A stretch of 64,000 bases of DNA, taken from contig OX596334.1 of the NCBI GenBank assembly GCA_951394405.1, forward strand, positions 5,270,001 to 5,334,000. Reading direction: 5' to 3'. A program made the position numbers and the translations under genes. Numbering within the stretch: position 1 is the first letter of the stretch; each line of letters opens with the position of its first letter. The notes under the pieces were generated by a model. The model did not search any database, was not told the DNA's origin, and worked only from the letters and a program-made list of their open reading frames with translations. Shown in pieces: positions 12,930 to 25,384 of this stretch. The DNA comes from Coprinellus micaceus. Its lineage: Eukaryota > Basidiomycota > Agaricomycetes > Agaricales > Psathyrellaceae.

Positions 12930-13898
12930 AACGCAGACACCGTTCAGGACTCCACTCTCGAAAGCGCAAGTGTTTTCGCTCTTCAGGAAGCATTTCCACG
13001 CTTTGGCGATTCCGTCATCCCCCGCCCATTTTCAAGGCTGAGGGGTCTCACTATACCCATTGGCAAAAGCCTTTGCAGACTCCTACTCGGCCCCCCCTCC
13101 AACGTAAATGTTCTCTCTCTCCCCGCCAACCATCTCCCACTCCTCCAAGTCTCTCTCCTCCCTTTGATGGCGTCTTACACAGAAGATTGTCAAGCGCTGA
13201 TCGCCTTTCGTGGATCAACATCCCTGTGCCAGCTTGCTATCTCTGGAAGCGCCTACCTTGATTTGGCCCTGGACGAGACGTGCATTACACACCTCGCGGT
13301 CATTGGCACAAAGTTGGCCCGGCCCATTTCCCCAACTTTTACCGCCTTGAAACACCTCCACCTCCACGGCGCCGACTCCATCCCTATCGTTCTCAATGAC
13401 CAGGCTCTTCCCCACCTTCAGAGCCTCTACATCCATACAAGGGGAATCCGGAGCTACCTTTTATACCTCTTTTTCCGGTCCATCGCTATGCCTTCTTTGA
13501 AAGACTTGGCACTGGACTGCGATTGGCAACTCATGACAGTGGGTACGCCCCGGATCGCAGCAAGCCTGGCTTCACTGGCCTCTATCCGCCGTTTTCGGAT
13601 CCTGGGACCAAACATGCAATCATCTATCCTTGGTTACCTCGCTCAAGGGACGCCCAGCCTTTGGATCCTTGAGATCGGCCACCACAATATACCCGCCGTT
13701 ATACTTCACCTCCACAACGGGCAATGGGCCCAGCTCAATCGGGTCACAATCATTCATCCAGATGCCCACCCGCTGGGTTCCACGGCGCGAAGGCCCTTTT
13801 CCACAAACCTCAATGCGATCCCACAAATCCACGCAACAAACACAACCTATTCACGTCTGCCCCACCTTGTTCCGGCAGAATACGTGAATATGATTTGA
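12930..13898 (+). pseudogene. F-box/LRR-like protein remnant
   Basis: An open frame from about 12930 to the stop at 13898 encodes leucine-rich stretches typical of basidiomycete F-box-associated LRR proteins: LRGLTIPIGKSL, LSLPANHLPLLQVSLLPL, LKHLHLHG, LPHLQSLYIH, MPSLKDLALDCDW and SLWILEIGHHN. F-box/LRR proteins select substrates for SCF ubiquitin ligases. I cannot find a convincing F-box before it, because upstream codons run into a stop near 12927 and no clear splice rescue is visible. It is probably a 5'-truncated or decayed copy. An intact gene with an unrecognised upstream intron remains possible. Confidence 0.5.
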
Positions 13899-15329
13899 GG
13901 TACCAAGTTCAGAAGGGAACCGCCCGCATCGCACGCAAGGTTATTTATTGTCCATTCCGCCACAATCAATGGATGCAGCCTTCCCTGCTCGCTTCCTTCG
14001 GCGCTTTACGGTTTCGGTTATTAGCATTTCTGCATGTGCTGCCCGTCCTAGAACAATATACACAGTTGCGGACCCTGAGAAAGTGACACCCGCTCGACTC
14101 CTCAATGACCCAAACATGCGGAAACGGGTTTGGTTCGTCGGGGGCAGGCATATCAACGAGAGAAACGCTGCGACACCGTGTTGAAGGCATGTGCTTGAGC
14201 ACGGTGCAAGACCAGTTCGCTAGGTTCGTCCATAGAAGGGCAACATCTCAATACTCAAGTCCCAGATTTTTATTCACAGTCAGGGTGCAAGTCCTCCATA
14301 AACCAAGCTTGTAGGTGTTCTCGCCTTTTAATGCTACCCCAAGGCGAAGGAACGAAAATTCCCCATTTAACACTCATCACGTTCTGCCTTGCTACTCTCC
14401 CCGCCTTCACTATTCGACCCCTGGACGCATCAACCTAACACCACACTCGTTTTCTGCTCGCCAAACCGTCCTCTCCTTATACACCATAAAAACTGACTAC
14501 CCATATGAACCCGTTCATTTACGCCAGCCCGGATGATCTCACCAAGCCTCCCTTTCACAGGCAAGCAACCGCAGTTACCCCCGTCACCCCCCACCCCCAC
14601 CCCTCATCACACGTTCATCCACCACACACACCCAAAACGTTCCCACACGAAATGGTGGGCAGTAATTGCACTACTCGCCGTGCGCAGGTACAAACTGGCC
14701 GCCCGCTCCCCTAAACCTACCCTGGGAAGGGAACGCTCGACATATTGTCGGGCTAGTACTGGACTACAATGATAAGGGTGGCTTTCAAGAACGCTGTTGT
14801 ACTCTGATCTATGGATATTCAGCCAACGGGGTGATAGACTCGCTCTGATGAAAGAGGTTCATGGGTCTAGGTACCCCGGCCATATCGTAGAGCCACCCTT
14901 ACGTGCCATTCACCTACTTTACACCCAAATGAAACCCATTCCTGGTCTCTCTTGGAACGCTCTGTACCGGCACCCTCTAGTCGGTCAACCTGGCGCTGTA
15001 TTACTCTGGTCCACCCTCTTACCTTGGCCTACTGTCAACTTACACTCTGGTCGCCTTTTCCGTTCACTTGTACGCTCTTGACATACTTTGACTAGTACTC
15101 ACTTGGCTACACTTGCTGACGACCCTTGTATTCAAACTACTTACTTACAATCTGATTGTCTGTTCCTTGCACTTGTACGTTCGTAACGAATGTGACTTTG
15201 GAACTTTGACTACCACTAGTCACTTGGCTACACTTGCTGACGACCCTTGTACTGCATAACTAACTCTTTCAATAGGGATGGACTTGGGGGATTGATAAAG
15301 ACGGGACGTGAATTAAACAGGGCGAGATA
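13899..15329. other. Intergenic; short direct duplication near 15.1-15.25 kb
   Basis: No supported gene. A segment containing CACTTGGCTACACTTGCTG and GACGACCCTTGTA occurs twice (about 15100-15132 and 15220-15251). The remainder is low-complexity C/T-rich DNA without a recognisable product. Confidence 0.45.
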
Positions 15330-17982
15330 CACCTAGGTCACCCCAGCTGGCCGGCTCTAAGCCGGACCCAGCTGGCCCCAGCTCCCCGGCTTAGAGCCGG
15401 CCAGCTTGGCAGGCAGCTGGGCTGGGCTGGGCCGGCTGGTGTCCGGCTCAGCTAAAATAGCTGAGCTGGGCGTGGAGCTGAGCTGAGCGTGGGGTTAGCT
15501 CAGCTCATTGACAGTGGGCTGAGCTGTCATGCAAGCTGAGCTGAGCCAGCTGGGGAGAGCTGGGTCGCCCTCAGCTCGGGCTGGGGGTAGCCCAGCTCCA
15601 CACTTGTAATTATTTCCGATTCCATTTTTAGAGCCCCAGCTGAGCTTATGCAGCTCAGCTAGCTCTGCCTAGCTGAGCTGTGAAGCTGAGCTCCTGTCAC
15701 GCTCCTGTCACGCTTTGTGTATGTTTGTATTTGTTTGTCACGCCCATGTCACACCTCGCCAAATTTGATTATGACATCATGTAAGCTAAAAATAAATGTG
15801 ATGTCATGCTGATAAGATCTATCTGTGATGTCATGATTTTCAGGCACAGGATGATGTCACACTCATTTAGATAAGAAACAAACAGATCGCGATGAGCCCG
15901 ATCACATGCAGTTCTTGGCCGATAAGGGTGATTTTGATATCGTTCGAAAGCCCTCATTCGGGGCTTTTCAATGTAAGTAACCGCGCTTGAACCTCATCAA
16001 TCCAACTGTCAAAAATCAGCATTTTCGTCTATTTCTCATAATTTGAGTACTTGCGAGCCCAGTTTCCACCCCAATGCCTGCTGTCTGATGCATGTTTGTT
16101 GTATTGATGGAATGGGAATGGTGCAGGGCCTCTGCCATAGCCCTCATACCCCTTTTATCTATACCTGATCTTTGTAAAACAACTGAAAAATGTAAAATCC
16201 TGGTGATCTGCATGTGCGAAGGTCATTTCATGGCCCCATAAAGCTTTGAACGACACACTACATATTGAAAAGTGTTACATGTGTCCTACACTACCTTTTA
16301 CATCATCTCTCCCCTCTTGAATCCACACCAGTCCTGCTGAATTCAGCTCAAAGTGCCAAAAATGATGAGCAACAGCTATATTCATGCCCATTCAGTATGA
16401 TGCAGACCGTGAGAAGGTTGACTACCATGCACATAAAAACTAGGCCTCCAAACAATGCAGAATACAAAAGACCGGAAAGGAAACGGACCACACATGCCCA
16501 AGATATAGGAGGAACAGTGCTGACTTGGAGCAGTTGTGCTGAACAACTTTGCACTTGGGTTACAACTGGTACCAAGTGGGCGGTTTGGTCAATATCTTGG
16601 TAATGGGTGGTCCGTTGGCTTAGGTGTCTTTTGAGATTTGTATTTGTGGATGACCTCCTTCCAATTACCTAAATCATAAAGCGTGGGAACCATTACAGGC
16701 GCTCCAAACCCGCAATATATCGGTTTTCACACAACTTGCTTGGGACCTGATTGCAATGGATGGTGCTGGTCTGGTACTTGGAGCTGTGGTTTATACCACG
16801 TGAGATCACTGTCCCAATAGCCTTTGGGTGATCCAAAAGTATCTGTTCGAAAGCGCATGCAATAGAACAAGCACGCATGTGCCATACACACCACCATATG
16901 AGGTCAGGCAAATTTGATGGGGGGTTCTTGTGTGATTTATTGGTGATAGCAAATAGCTGGGTGATTACACTGCATGTGTTTGCCAGCCCCCAATGTCAAA
17001 ATCGGTTCGCTAATAACCCAAATACGTCTGAACCTCAGTGTGTAAGGGATTGTCGCATGCTGGTACTGGCCCTCGCATACCATCCAATGGGGTCAGGGAA
17101 ATTTAAGGGTGTGCTCTTGTGTGATTTATGGGTGGTAGCAGGTGGCAGGGTGATCACATTGCATGTGTCCACTTGCCCCTATGGCCAAAACCTGTCTTCT
17201 AATTATCCAAATACCCCTGCAGCCCAGTATGTTATGTGTAGTCATGCAGTAGTACATGCCCTCCTGTTTGCACATCACATTGTGTGCCAAAATAACCTAA
17301 ACAGTGTCCTCGCAAAGCCTGGAATTTGAAATCCGCCAAATGGCATCCGTGGGAGCCCAACTTGACATCGCAACAAACACCCCCAAATAGAGGTTGACAA
17401 GGGCTTTCTAACGATACCAAAATCATCCTTATCGGCCAAGAATTGACTCTGATATCAGGCATGCGATTTTGCATACTCTTATCTAAATGAGTGTCATTTC
17501 CGATCTCAGATCTGCATGACATCATATCTATTTGTGTATGTATGACATCATCATTTGTTTGTTTGTCATGTTTGTCATTGTTTGTTGTGTCACACACTGG
17601 TCACATCTGTCACAGTGTGACTGTAACACCCAAGCTGAGCTCACCTGGGTGTCAGCTCAGCTGTAGGGTCCAGCTCAGCTGGATAGCCTGGTACGATGGG
17701 AGGAACTTGTACTGGAGCTGAGCTTCACACGCTCAAGCTGAGCCCCCATGGTGCGAGCAGCTCAGCTCCTCGCATCAGCTGGATGACTCTCAGCTTGGCT
17801 GGGAACAGCTCAGCTCAGCTGGATATGTGCCAGCCCGCAGCTGAGCTGACGCGTTTTTAGCTGAGCTCGGACCCAGCCGGCCCAGCCCAGCCCAGCTGCC
17901 TGCCAAGCTGGCCGGCTCTAAGCCAGGGAGCTGGGGCCAGCTGGGTCCGGCTTAGAGCCGGCCAGCTGGGGTGACCTAGGTG
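15330..17982. mobile_element. Non-autonomous TIR element, copy A (2653 bp)
   Basis: The ends are inverted (CACCTAGGTCACCCCAGCTG at the left and its complement at the right) and flanked by 8-bp direct repeats GCGAGATA (15322-15329 and 17983-17990). Each end folds on itself through GCCGGCTCTAAGCCGG-type arms. Subterminal DNA on both sides is packed with CAGCTGAGCT repeats. The A/T-richer core (about 15.7-17.6 kb) matches copy B at 38348-41073 in reverse orientation. Frames in the core are conserved between copies (for example the segment translating as SGKF...LCDL, 16.88-17.33 kb), but no transposase motif is recognisable. This is probably a deletion derivative of a cut-and-paste transposon, possibly hAT judging by the 8-bp duplication. 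Confidence 0.8.
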
Positions 17983-18194
17983 GCGAGATAAGGATATAAC
18001 CTTAAGTACATGCACGGATTTCCGGGACTCTAAAATACACATAAATCGTAGTATATTCGTTGCATTTGAATGGCCAAGTTTCGAAAAGATTGGCGGAAGC
18101 GTTCTTGAGATATGAAGGTAGCAAAAGCGGCTGGTACGATCAGGGGAGTGACCCAAAATGGAAGGTGCTGATGGCCATCATCACAATCAGTACC

Positions 18195-18905
18195 CTCGCA
18201 GTCCTCTCCCACGTAATGTCAGTACTCTCGTCAGTACTCTAGGCCGAAACATCAGTACTCCGCCGGAAAACATCAGTACTCTGCCGGAGAAGGTCAGTAC
18301 TCTGCCGGAAGAGGTCAGTACTCGGCCGGAAGAGGTCAGTACTCGGCCGGAAAAGGTCAGTACTCTGCCGGAACAGGTCAGTACTCTGCCGGAAGGGTCA
18401 GTACTCGGCCGGAAAAGGTCAGTACTCTGCCGGAAGGGTCAGTACTCTGCCGGAAGGGTCAGTACTCTGCCGGAAGGGTCAGTACTCTGAATCGTAGTGT
18501 CAGTGCTCCCCTGTTTGGGTACTGTTTGGTCCTCCCGGCCTCAGTGAGAGTACCCTCGCGGTCGTCTCTCACGTACTTGTCAGTACTCTGACACGGTACA
18601 TCAGTACTCTGCCGGAGAAGGTCAGTACTCTGCCGGAAGAGGTCAGTACTCGGCCGGAAAAGGTCAGTACTCTGCCGGAACAGGTCAGTACTCTGCCGGA
18701 AGAGGTCAGTACTCTGCCGGAAGGGTCAGTACTCTGAATCGTAGTGTCAGTGCTCCCCTGTTTGGGTACTGTTTGGTCCTCCCGGCCTCAGTGCGAGTAC
18801 CCTCGCGGTCGTCTCTCACGTACTCGTCAGTACTCTGACACGGAACATCAGTACTCCGAGGAAAAAGGTCAGTACTCTGTGGCGTAAGGTGAGTACTCTG
18901 ATCCA
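18195..18905. repeat. GGTCAGTACTCTGCCGGAA minisatellite with higher-order structure
   Basis: About 25 copies of a 16-21-bp unit with core GTCAGTACTC, usually followed by TGCCGGAA or GGCCGGAA. Two blocks are separated by a spacer containing GTTTGGGTACTGTTTGGTCC and CCTCGCGGTCGTCTCTCACG. That spacer recurs about 246 bp later (near 18500 and 18746), so a larger unit has been duplicated. The core contains the palindrome AGTACT. No coding role is seen. Confidence 0.85.
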
Positions 18906-19560
18906 GATGGTCAGTAATCTGAACCATGTCAGCACTTTGGCTCCTACAGTCATTCAAATTTTGCGACGAAATTCTCAAGTTTCTGTCACATGGTCACATC
19001 AGTGTCTATAGCGTGGATACGGCCCCGATTCTGGGTCGAAAGTTGAACTTTAGCCATTGAAACGCCCGAAACGCCTTCAAAATTCCAACGTTTGGGTGAT
19101 GGTAAGATCAGCGCTCAAACGCGCACCTAAGTTCAAGTTCCGTGCGAGGGTCACCTGCTCTCCGTACCCCCAACTTTGCACACGGACTTCGCGGAGTGCG
19201 ACACTGCATTGCTCTCTGAGATGACGAACAAGATCTCTCATTGCAGCTGCACGACGAGGGCCACAGCCCGGGGGTATGACATCGGCAATGATGGTCACAC
19301 CTGTCATCTTGAAAGCTAAACAGACAAACTTGTTCGCGAAATTTAATATGCAAACGACTGTAATGTAAATGTAAGTACCCTGGGTCGTCACTTGTTCCTG
19401 ATATTACTTGTTGTCCAAGGATGTTCCATGTTCAACCACATATTCTGCTTCTCATGACAGATATCATACAACTCAAAAGGTCCAAAGCCCGGAGGCGACG
19501 TATGCGTTGATATAGAGGATGGTACAAATACAAATTCGCTATTTATGGAGCCAAAAGAAC
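18906..19560. other. Intergenic, no gene supported
   Basis: Short frames only, none with a recognisable domain. An additional 3' exon of the neighbouring minus-strand BAH-PHD gene could lie around 19388-19560, but I see no splice pair that demands it. Confidence 0.4.
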
Positions 19561-20822
19561 TCAGAGAATCGCCATACAAACACGGCACTTGTAAAATGGA
19601 AGCTGGCCACAGGTCACAAAAATGTCCATCCGAGCGCTGTCATCAGTTGGAATGAGGCCCAGGATCTCCTCCTGCGTGGGGTCGTCGTTTTCGCACTCGA
19701 ATTCCTTTGCCATTTCCACCCAGTCCCCCGTGCCCCCAACCTTCCAATGTGGCCACCACAATACTTGCCCCCGCACAATGGGTGCTTTCTCAATCAAGTA
19801 TTCCAGAAGGGTCTCACCAGGCAGTGACTCATAGTCATCGCCGACAAGGTCGGGGAATCGCACCCCCAAATTACGGTCCTCGTCCACGCACCCAATGTCG
19901 AACCAGCGATTGCACTCCACGCAAAACACCTGCGGGTCACGCGTGGGATTATAGATCTGATCACAGCAGCTGGTGAGGTCGCGGGACGCAGCCGTGGGGT
20001 TGCCGACACTGCTTTTGTACTTTGCGAGAGGGTATCAGAAGCCCATTGGGTGGGCCAAAGCGGAAGCACTCACCGAGAGCAGGTAGGTGTCCTTGGACGA
20101 CCAATAGAAACGAGTCCACAAAGACCGTAAGGCGAGGGGAGGCTGCCTGTAGAATAGGGGGTTGATGACCACCACCAGGGCGGAGGCTGCACATTATTTC
20201 ATCAGTAACCCGTACACCAGCATAGGCTCTGAGGAGCACATACCGGTAACTCTCCAGAAGTCGAGGACGAAGATCTGATCGGTGACCAGCACCTCAGCAG
20301 CGTGCATGGACTGTGCAGGAACCCGTGGGGAAGTCGGGCCATTCGTCGCAAGCTTTTTTGTAATGAGCTTGCGGACGACGATCCAGTGGTGACCGACCTT
20401 GTCAGTGCGTATCGCGTCCACCGCACCCAGGCGCCACTTGTCCTTGTCCCCCTGGGACTTATTGGTCAGCGCCACTGAAGGGTCAAGATAGCTGATGCTG
20501 TTGGAATTGGGTTGAGTTACCATCGACGTGTGAGTTGGAAACCAGACACTCACCATTCCCCCGTGGTAACGACAGCACGGACCACCTCATCATTCTCCTC
20601 GTCCTCTTCCTCGTCCTCTTCCTCGTCCTCATCGGCCGCTCGCGCCCGCTTGCCCTTGCCCTTGCCCTTACCCTTCTTCTGATTCTTCTTTTTCGACGGA
20701 GTGGGGGCGGGCTCCAGAATGGTGAGCTCATCAAGGAGTGCCGCTTCCTCCAAGGCCAGGATGGTAGGCACTGCACGCCCCCCAGTGGCAGTCGCTTTCT
20801 TTTCTTTACGACGGGGAGGCAT
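19561..20822 (-). CDS. BAH-PHD chromatin-reader-like protein, copy 1
   Basis: The start MPPRRKEKK at 20822 opens an exon to 20554 with Lys-rich and Asp/Glu-rich runs, likely nuclear. Intron 20498-20553 is followed by a BAH-like region (VGHHWIVVRKL, VTDQIFVLDFWRVTG) to 20244. A short exon (about 20189-20068) ends the BAH fold (TRFYWSSKDTYLLS). The last exons hold a PHD-like finger: SCCD, FCVECNRWFDIGC and YKCRVC. Between the central and final Cys pairs is an insert of about 100 residues with APIVRGQ and WKVGGTGDW. BAH and PHD domains typically bind nucleosomes or modified histone tails. Two paralogs follow at 21.1-22.3 and 25.4-26.5 kb. Exon limits are approximate. Confidence 0.7.
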
Positions 20823-21129
20823 GATGACGTGGCAGAAGGAAGAAAGCAACGCAACCAAGGAAACCAAAAGTAGTCAGTCACGTGTGGTTTCCACGATCAC
20901 GTGACTACGGGACTGTACGGGACTGACGTCACCGCCCGTTAACCGCGCGAGTGACCTGGTGCCGCCCCTGTAGTCGAACCTCAACCATAGAGAACGACGA
21001 ATTGATGATATTGAGGGGGGGGGGGCCGTGTTACAGAGGAGGCAGCGATATTTTACAGGGTTCGTTCACAGAAAGTGAGAGGTACGACGACGACGACGAT
21101 GAGCTACGGGGATACGAGAAGGGCAGATG

Positions 21130-22256
21130 TCAGATCCGGCCCTGGCACGCGGGGCACTCAAAAAACTCGCAGTCAAACTCGGGGTACTCATCGAGGATCG
21201 CGTCGTTGCCGAAGGCGTGCCTGACCATCACGTCCGAGGTGTTGTTGGCATCGGGACTGGAGCGGAAGTTGTTCAAGTATAAGCCGGAACCTCCCAACAT
21301 CCAGTCAGAACGTTCGCCTTTGGCCCACCACCTACCCCTCAGGATGGCCGCCCTGCCAAGGTTATCAGCCAGCTTGGCCCCCGAAATCCACCTCTCAGAA
21401 CCCTTGCCAAGGGACTTGCAGCAAGACATGTGGAGCCAAGTGTTGCAGTGGTGGCACCAAATCTCCTGTGTATCCTCAAGGTTGGGAGAGTAGGGCTCCT
21501 GGCCGTTGGGGTGCGCGGCCGGGATGCATGTCAAGGATATGGGCTTATCGTCGCCGGGGTTGACCACGGGGCCCTGTAGGAAAGCGTCAGCGCGTTATGT
21601 CTGGGGAGTCGAAAGGAGGTCCCGCGTACCTCGAACTCGGTGATCCTAGGGCCGTCACCTTTCTTCTTGACGTTTAGGCGGTAGCGACACCAATAGTTTA
21701 CATGGGGGATCTGTGGCACCATCTCGCTACCGAGATCGAACTTGAATATCTCGGTCGTCGCTATATGGCAAAGGGTCAGAGCGGGTTACACACGGAGATG
21801 GACCCACACTCACAGGTGATACACTGGGGATCGATGACGGCGAGGCCAGTCGAGAGGACCAACTCCCCCTCCCCAAGGATCTCGGTTCGGAACCCAAGGA
21901 CCTTCTGCGTTAACAGGGGACTGTTGTACCTTAGGAGCGGGTGGCCGATTGCGATGGGTTTGGCGCCTTCCCCGACTGGCTGCCTCATCTCCACAATGAC
22001 GAACACGTCGCACTGGCGCATATCGTCCGGCGACGTCATGGTGCGGCGCTTAAGGACATAGACGCTGGGTGAAATGGAGGGACTCAGAGAGCGCTCGCCC
22101 AGGCAGCCGGTGAAATGGTACGCACCAGTCCCCGGTGATCAGGGTGTGGGTTGTGGGCAGGGCGGGCGGACTGGCGTTGTTGTCAGAGGCAAACCCGATC
22201 TGTATGGACTCGACCACGGGGAAGGTCTGCGCTTTCTTCAGGCTTGGGAGCAGCAT
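21130..22256 (-). CDS. BAH-PHD chromatin-reader-like protein, copy 2
   Basis: The frame from ATG 22256 reads MLLPSLKKAQ and leads to ITGDW. An intron then joins to VYVLKRRTMTSPDD and VFVIVEM, giving the BAH opening GDWVYVLK, followed by RYNSPLLTQKVLGF. Further exons give CITCECG, YWCRYRLNVKKK and the PHD-like finger IWCHHCNTWLHMSCC, ending with FECPACQ near 21135. An insert with RAAILRGRWW and MLGGSG separates the last Cys pairs, as in copies 1 and 3. Unlike copy 1 it lacks the acidic/Lys-rich N-terminus; an upstream exon or ATG near 22313 is possible. A homopolymer of about a dozen G lies just downstream (about 21014). Probably nuclear, histone- or DNA-associated; target unknown. Confidence 0.65.
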
Positions 22257-22443
22257 GGTCGAAGAAGATGGTGGGGAGAAGCAGAGAGGGGCTTATCACC
22301 GCTATCGCCATCCATCGCGAAATGATGCAAATCAGTGGAATCACGTGATAATGACACGTGGTGCGACGTCACTCTTGGTTCAGGCCCCGATCACGTCGAT
22401 CTGATAAGCCCCTCCTTGGTCCTCTCCTGCGTTCCTTCACAAT

Positions 22444-22896
22444 ATGGCCGCCAATGTCGAAACGGGGCGCCGATCCCCAGACGTGCTCCCCATCCTAGAC
22501 GAAAGTCTTCCGGACTGGCTTCCCCTCCCGGATGCAGTAGAGGGATTTCGAAGGAGCGAGCTCCTCGCCAAGGCACATGCAGCTGGTAAGAGCTCCCAAA
22601 TGCGCATCAGACACTTGGTAACATCAGCAGGCGCCGATCAATACCAGAAAACAATGCCTGGCCTCGACGACTATGCCGATGGCTGGCCTGGTCCGAGGCC
22701 AAGCAACCCCAGCATGCCCCTGAAATCGCAACATCTGTCCACATGTGTGTTTGGGCCAAGGTGTGCCTCGCCACGGAACACTGAATCCATGTCTAGGTTT
22801 TGCCGTGCCATCGTACAAGGGCCCCCGCAACCCGGTGGGCGGTTTATCAGAGCAGCCCCCTTCCTCAACTGGGGAGGATGCAACAATGGAATGTGA
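22444..22896 (+). CDS. Hypothetical ORF divergent from BAH-PHD copy 2
   Basis: A frame of 150 codons begins MAANVETGRRSPDVLPI, 188 bp from the start of the divergent BAH-PHD gene. The first 65 or so residues look protein-like (ILDESLPDWLPLPDAVEGF). The rest is rich in Pro, Gly and Arg and less convincing. No domain is recognised. It could be the first exon of a longer gene, the remnant of one, or non-coding. Confidence 0.3.
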   Translation: MAANVETGRRSPDVLPILDESLPDWLPLPDAVEGFRRSELLAKAHAAGKSSQMRIRHLVTSAGADQYQKTMPGLDDYADGWPGPRPSNPSMPLKSQHLSTCVFGPRCASPRNTESMSRFCRAIVQGPPQPGGRFIRAAPFLNWGGCNNGM

Positions 22897-24541
22897 CAAA
22901 CCAAAGGACATACACCACACCCGTTGATCTTCATTGGAACACGAATCCGTATTCTGTAAGATATATATACACTAAGATTGCCTTTACTCCTGCAAAACAC
23001 TGAGGAACACACATGTGAGAGCGACAGGACCCTAGCAACTCGAGGCCCTGTACGATCGGTATATTCACATCCAGGCATACAATCTGTCACACAGTCACGG
23101 CGGGGACTATTGACGTTCGGCACATCGGCACCACGCCTGTCTCCCGCCCCCCTTAGTAGTTCCCGCCCTCCTGTACCCCCGTAGCCATCCGTCTGTCAAT
23201 TCCGAGGCCCTTGGGCCGACCAAAAAGATGAGCGGCAGCAAGGAACGGGGGCCCCACGTATGTGACTGACGGTCTCATATCGGGGGCCCTGGGACCCTCC
23301 CCGAAGCATGGCGGGGCCCCCCCGAAGGGAGGGGTGCGATGCGGAGCGGGAGGGAGCTACCCATATGAGAATGTGGGGACTGTCGCGAATGAAAACGAGC
23401 TCATATATGTTTACAACGGGGGTCTCGGGTACGCCCTATGTGACCGTGATTCATTCTAAATTTATCACCTTTACTCTACTAGATATCATCGATGGAGGGG
23501 AGCGGGCTGACATCCTGCTCACCGCCGGTCTCCCCCTCGTCCCACCTTCTTTGGGTAGCATGGTCGGCATCGGCCCCGTTTCCCGAGTTCCACGGATCCT
23601 TTCATGTGCCTGTGACCGCCCTCGTGCCTAAATCTCAATATACCAATCGTACCCGTACTCCTAGCAACACCATTGGGCCGTGAGGCTGACGGATCGGACA
23701 GCCGATTCATCCCTACTCGGTTCCGTAGGCATGGATCGCGAGAGTCTCCACGCCACATTCCCGAACTATTGTTATTCAGGGATCATTGATGGAGTTCGTT
23801 CGCTGGCGGACGTGTGGTGGGGATCTAGTCACCTCCACCGCAGGGGACCCGCGAACCTTGTCCTGAGAGGGTGACACCACCAGCGACTTCCGCCGCTAGC
23901 GTCCACCTCATCTTCATCCCATGTCACTGTCCCATGGTCAACCTATGGATCTGGAGCCCAGCGCCCGGACCTTGTGGCAGTCCTATGGCCAGTTCCCAGT
24001 TGCCGTAAATGAATTGTTCAAAACAATCCCGGTGAAGGGAAATCGATTGCAAGTTGGCCTAGCCAAATGTATGTGCCAGCCCAACTATCGCATTGGCCCG
24101 TCCCCTAACCTGGAGTACAGATAGGTGCTCGCCTGCTCGACTCAGTGGGTTGAGCCCCAGCAAGGAGCCCCAGGGCCAAGGTGAGACTGCCTTGGCACAG
24201 CCTGGTGGCGGCGCGGGACACAGTGATGTGGCCAGTGATCACTTATTGGCAATTGTGTTCACACCAGTTCGTACGTCCTTTTACACGGTGACCTGGTGTC
24301 AATGAGATCACACCCCTACAGAAGCCCTTGGTATCAACAATCAGTATGACAAACAATGCAATAATTCACCCACCGGTTCAACCACAGCCAGGGGAGGTGG
24401 AAGTTGTGGAGAAATAGAAGATGTGGCAAGCACAATCCACACGCCTAGCAGCCGCCAATCCCCGATCGCACCTGCTCCAATTCGTACGTAGGTTCTCGAT
24501 GTGGCAAGTGGAAGACCTGTGTTGAAGAATGAGGCTCCGCT
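22897..24541. other. Intergenic, no gene supported
   Basis: Only short frames without recognisable domains. There are G/C-rich patches with purine runs (23.26-23.35 kb). I see no repeats or mobile-element ends. Confidence 0.4.
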
Positions 24542-24644
24542 GTGAAATGCGGAATTTCATTTCCGATGCGGGTTATGTTTCGGAGCGTGCCACGCCTCAG
24601 ATACGGAGAGGGGACCGCTGCTGACCACATGCTACCAGAGGCCC

Positions 24645-25163
24645 ATGGTAGCCATAACATATATGACGAACAGTACAGTCACGACCCCACTTCCGGCAGA
24701 GATAGCTCCTCACCACATCCAAAGAAAATCTCGCCAAGTCCACTACCTGAACAGAGTAAGAAGCGACGACACCAGACTCTGGAATCCGATTCCGAAGGTA
24801 ACCCATCATACTGTGTGCTCTGGAAACACACTCACATGGGCCCATGCAGAGACGGTGTACAGTCAGGTCTCGGGGACAACCAACCCGTCGGGGCCTTCGA
24901 AGCGCGCCAAACCCGCACATGTTGTCACAGTGCACCTTGGCCGACCGCCAACAGCACGGACGAATTATCAGACGAGCAGTGGAAAAGGCTCACTTCGTAA
25001 AACGAAGCTAGTGGCCTTGGTGGACGACTTAAAGAAGATCATGCAACATAAGTCTGCAACAATGTCCATACGCGACGTGCTTACAACTGCCAAAGAGTTT
25101 ATGAATGCCTTGGAGTGCCTTAACCTTCCTGATGAACCCGTGAGCTGGATGTTTTTTCTTTGA
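24645..25163 (+). CDS. Hypothetical protein or remnant
   Basis: A 172-codon frame whose last part (KLVALVDDLKKIMQHK, then EFMNALECLNLPDEP) looks like genuine helical protein, while the first 100 residues are Thr/Ser/Pro-rich. No family is recognised. It sits between BAH-PHD copies 2 and 3 on the opposite strand. It could be a fragment of a transposon-encoded protein. Confidence 0.3.
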   Translation: MVAITYMTNSTVTTPLPAEIAPHHIQRKSRQVHYLNRVRSDDTRLWNPIPKVTHHTVCSGNTLTWAHAETVYSQVSGTTNPSGPSKRAKPAHVVTVHLGRPPTARTNYQTSSGKGSLRKTKLVALVDDLKKIMQHKSATMSIRDVLTTAKEFMNALECLNLPDEPVSWMFFL

Positions 25164-25384
25164 TACTGGAGCCCCGCTTAACCAGCGATCTGGCTAGGCC
25201 ATCAATATCAAACGATTGATCAAGTATCTTGGGGTACTTGAGGTTTCACTACAGGGATACCTGAGTAGCACCAAGACTGTTAGGAATAAGGAAGGCATAA
25301 GTGCAACATTAGGTGGTATCACAAAGCTGTCTAGAATGCTAGGGGACCTGAAGAAAACATGACAGCCCTGCATAGAATAGTTCC

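Noticed and set aside
16877..17329. 150-codon frame in TIR element copy A, conserved in copy B as a minus-strand frame
   Set aside because: Similarity is explained by element homology. The frame has no transposase motif, and copy B differs in length and has indels.
20535..20873. Plus-strand frame with leucine-rich hydrophobic run, resembling a membrane protein
   Set aside because: It is the antisense of the Lys/Glu/Asp-rich N-terminus of BAH-PHD copy 1.
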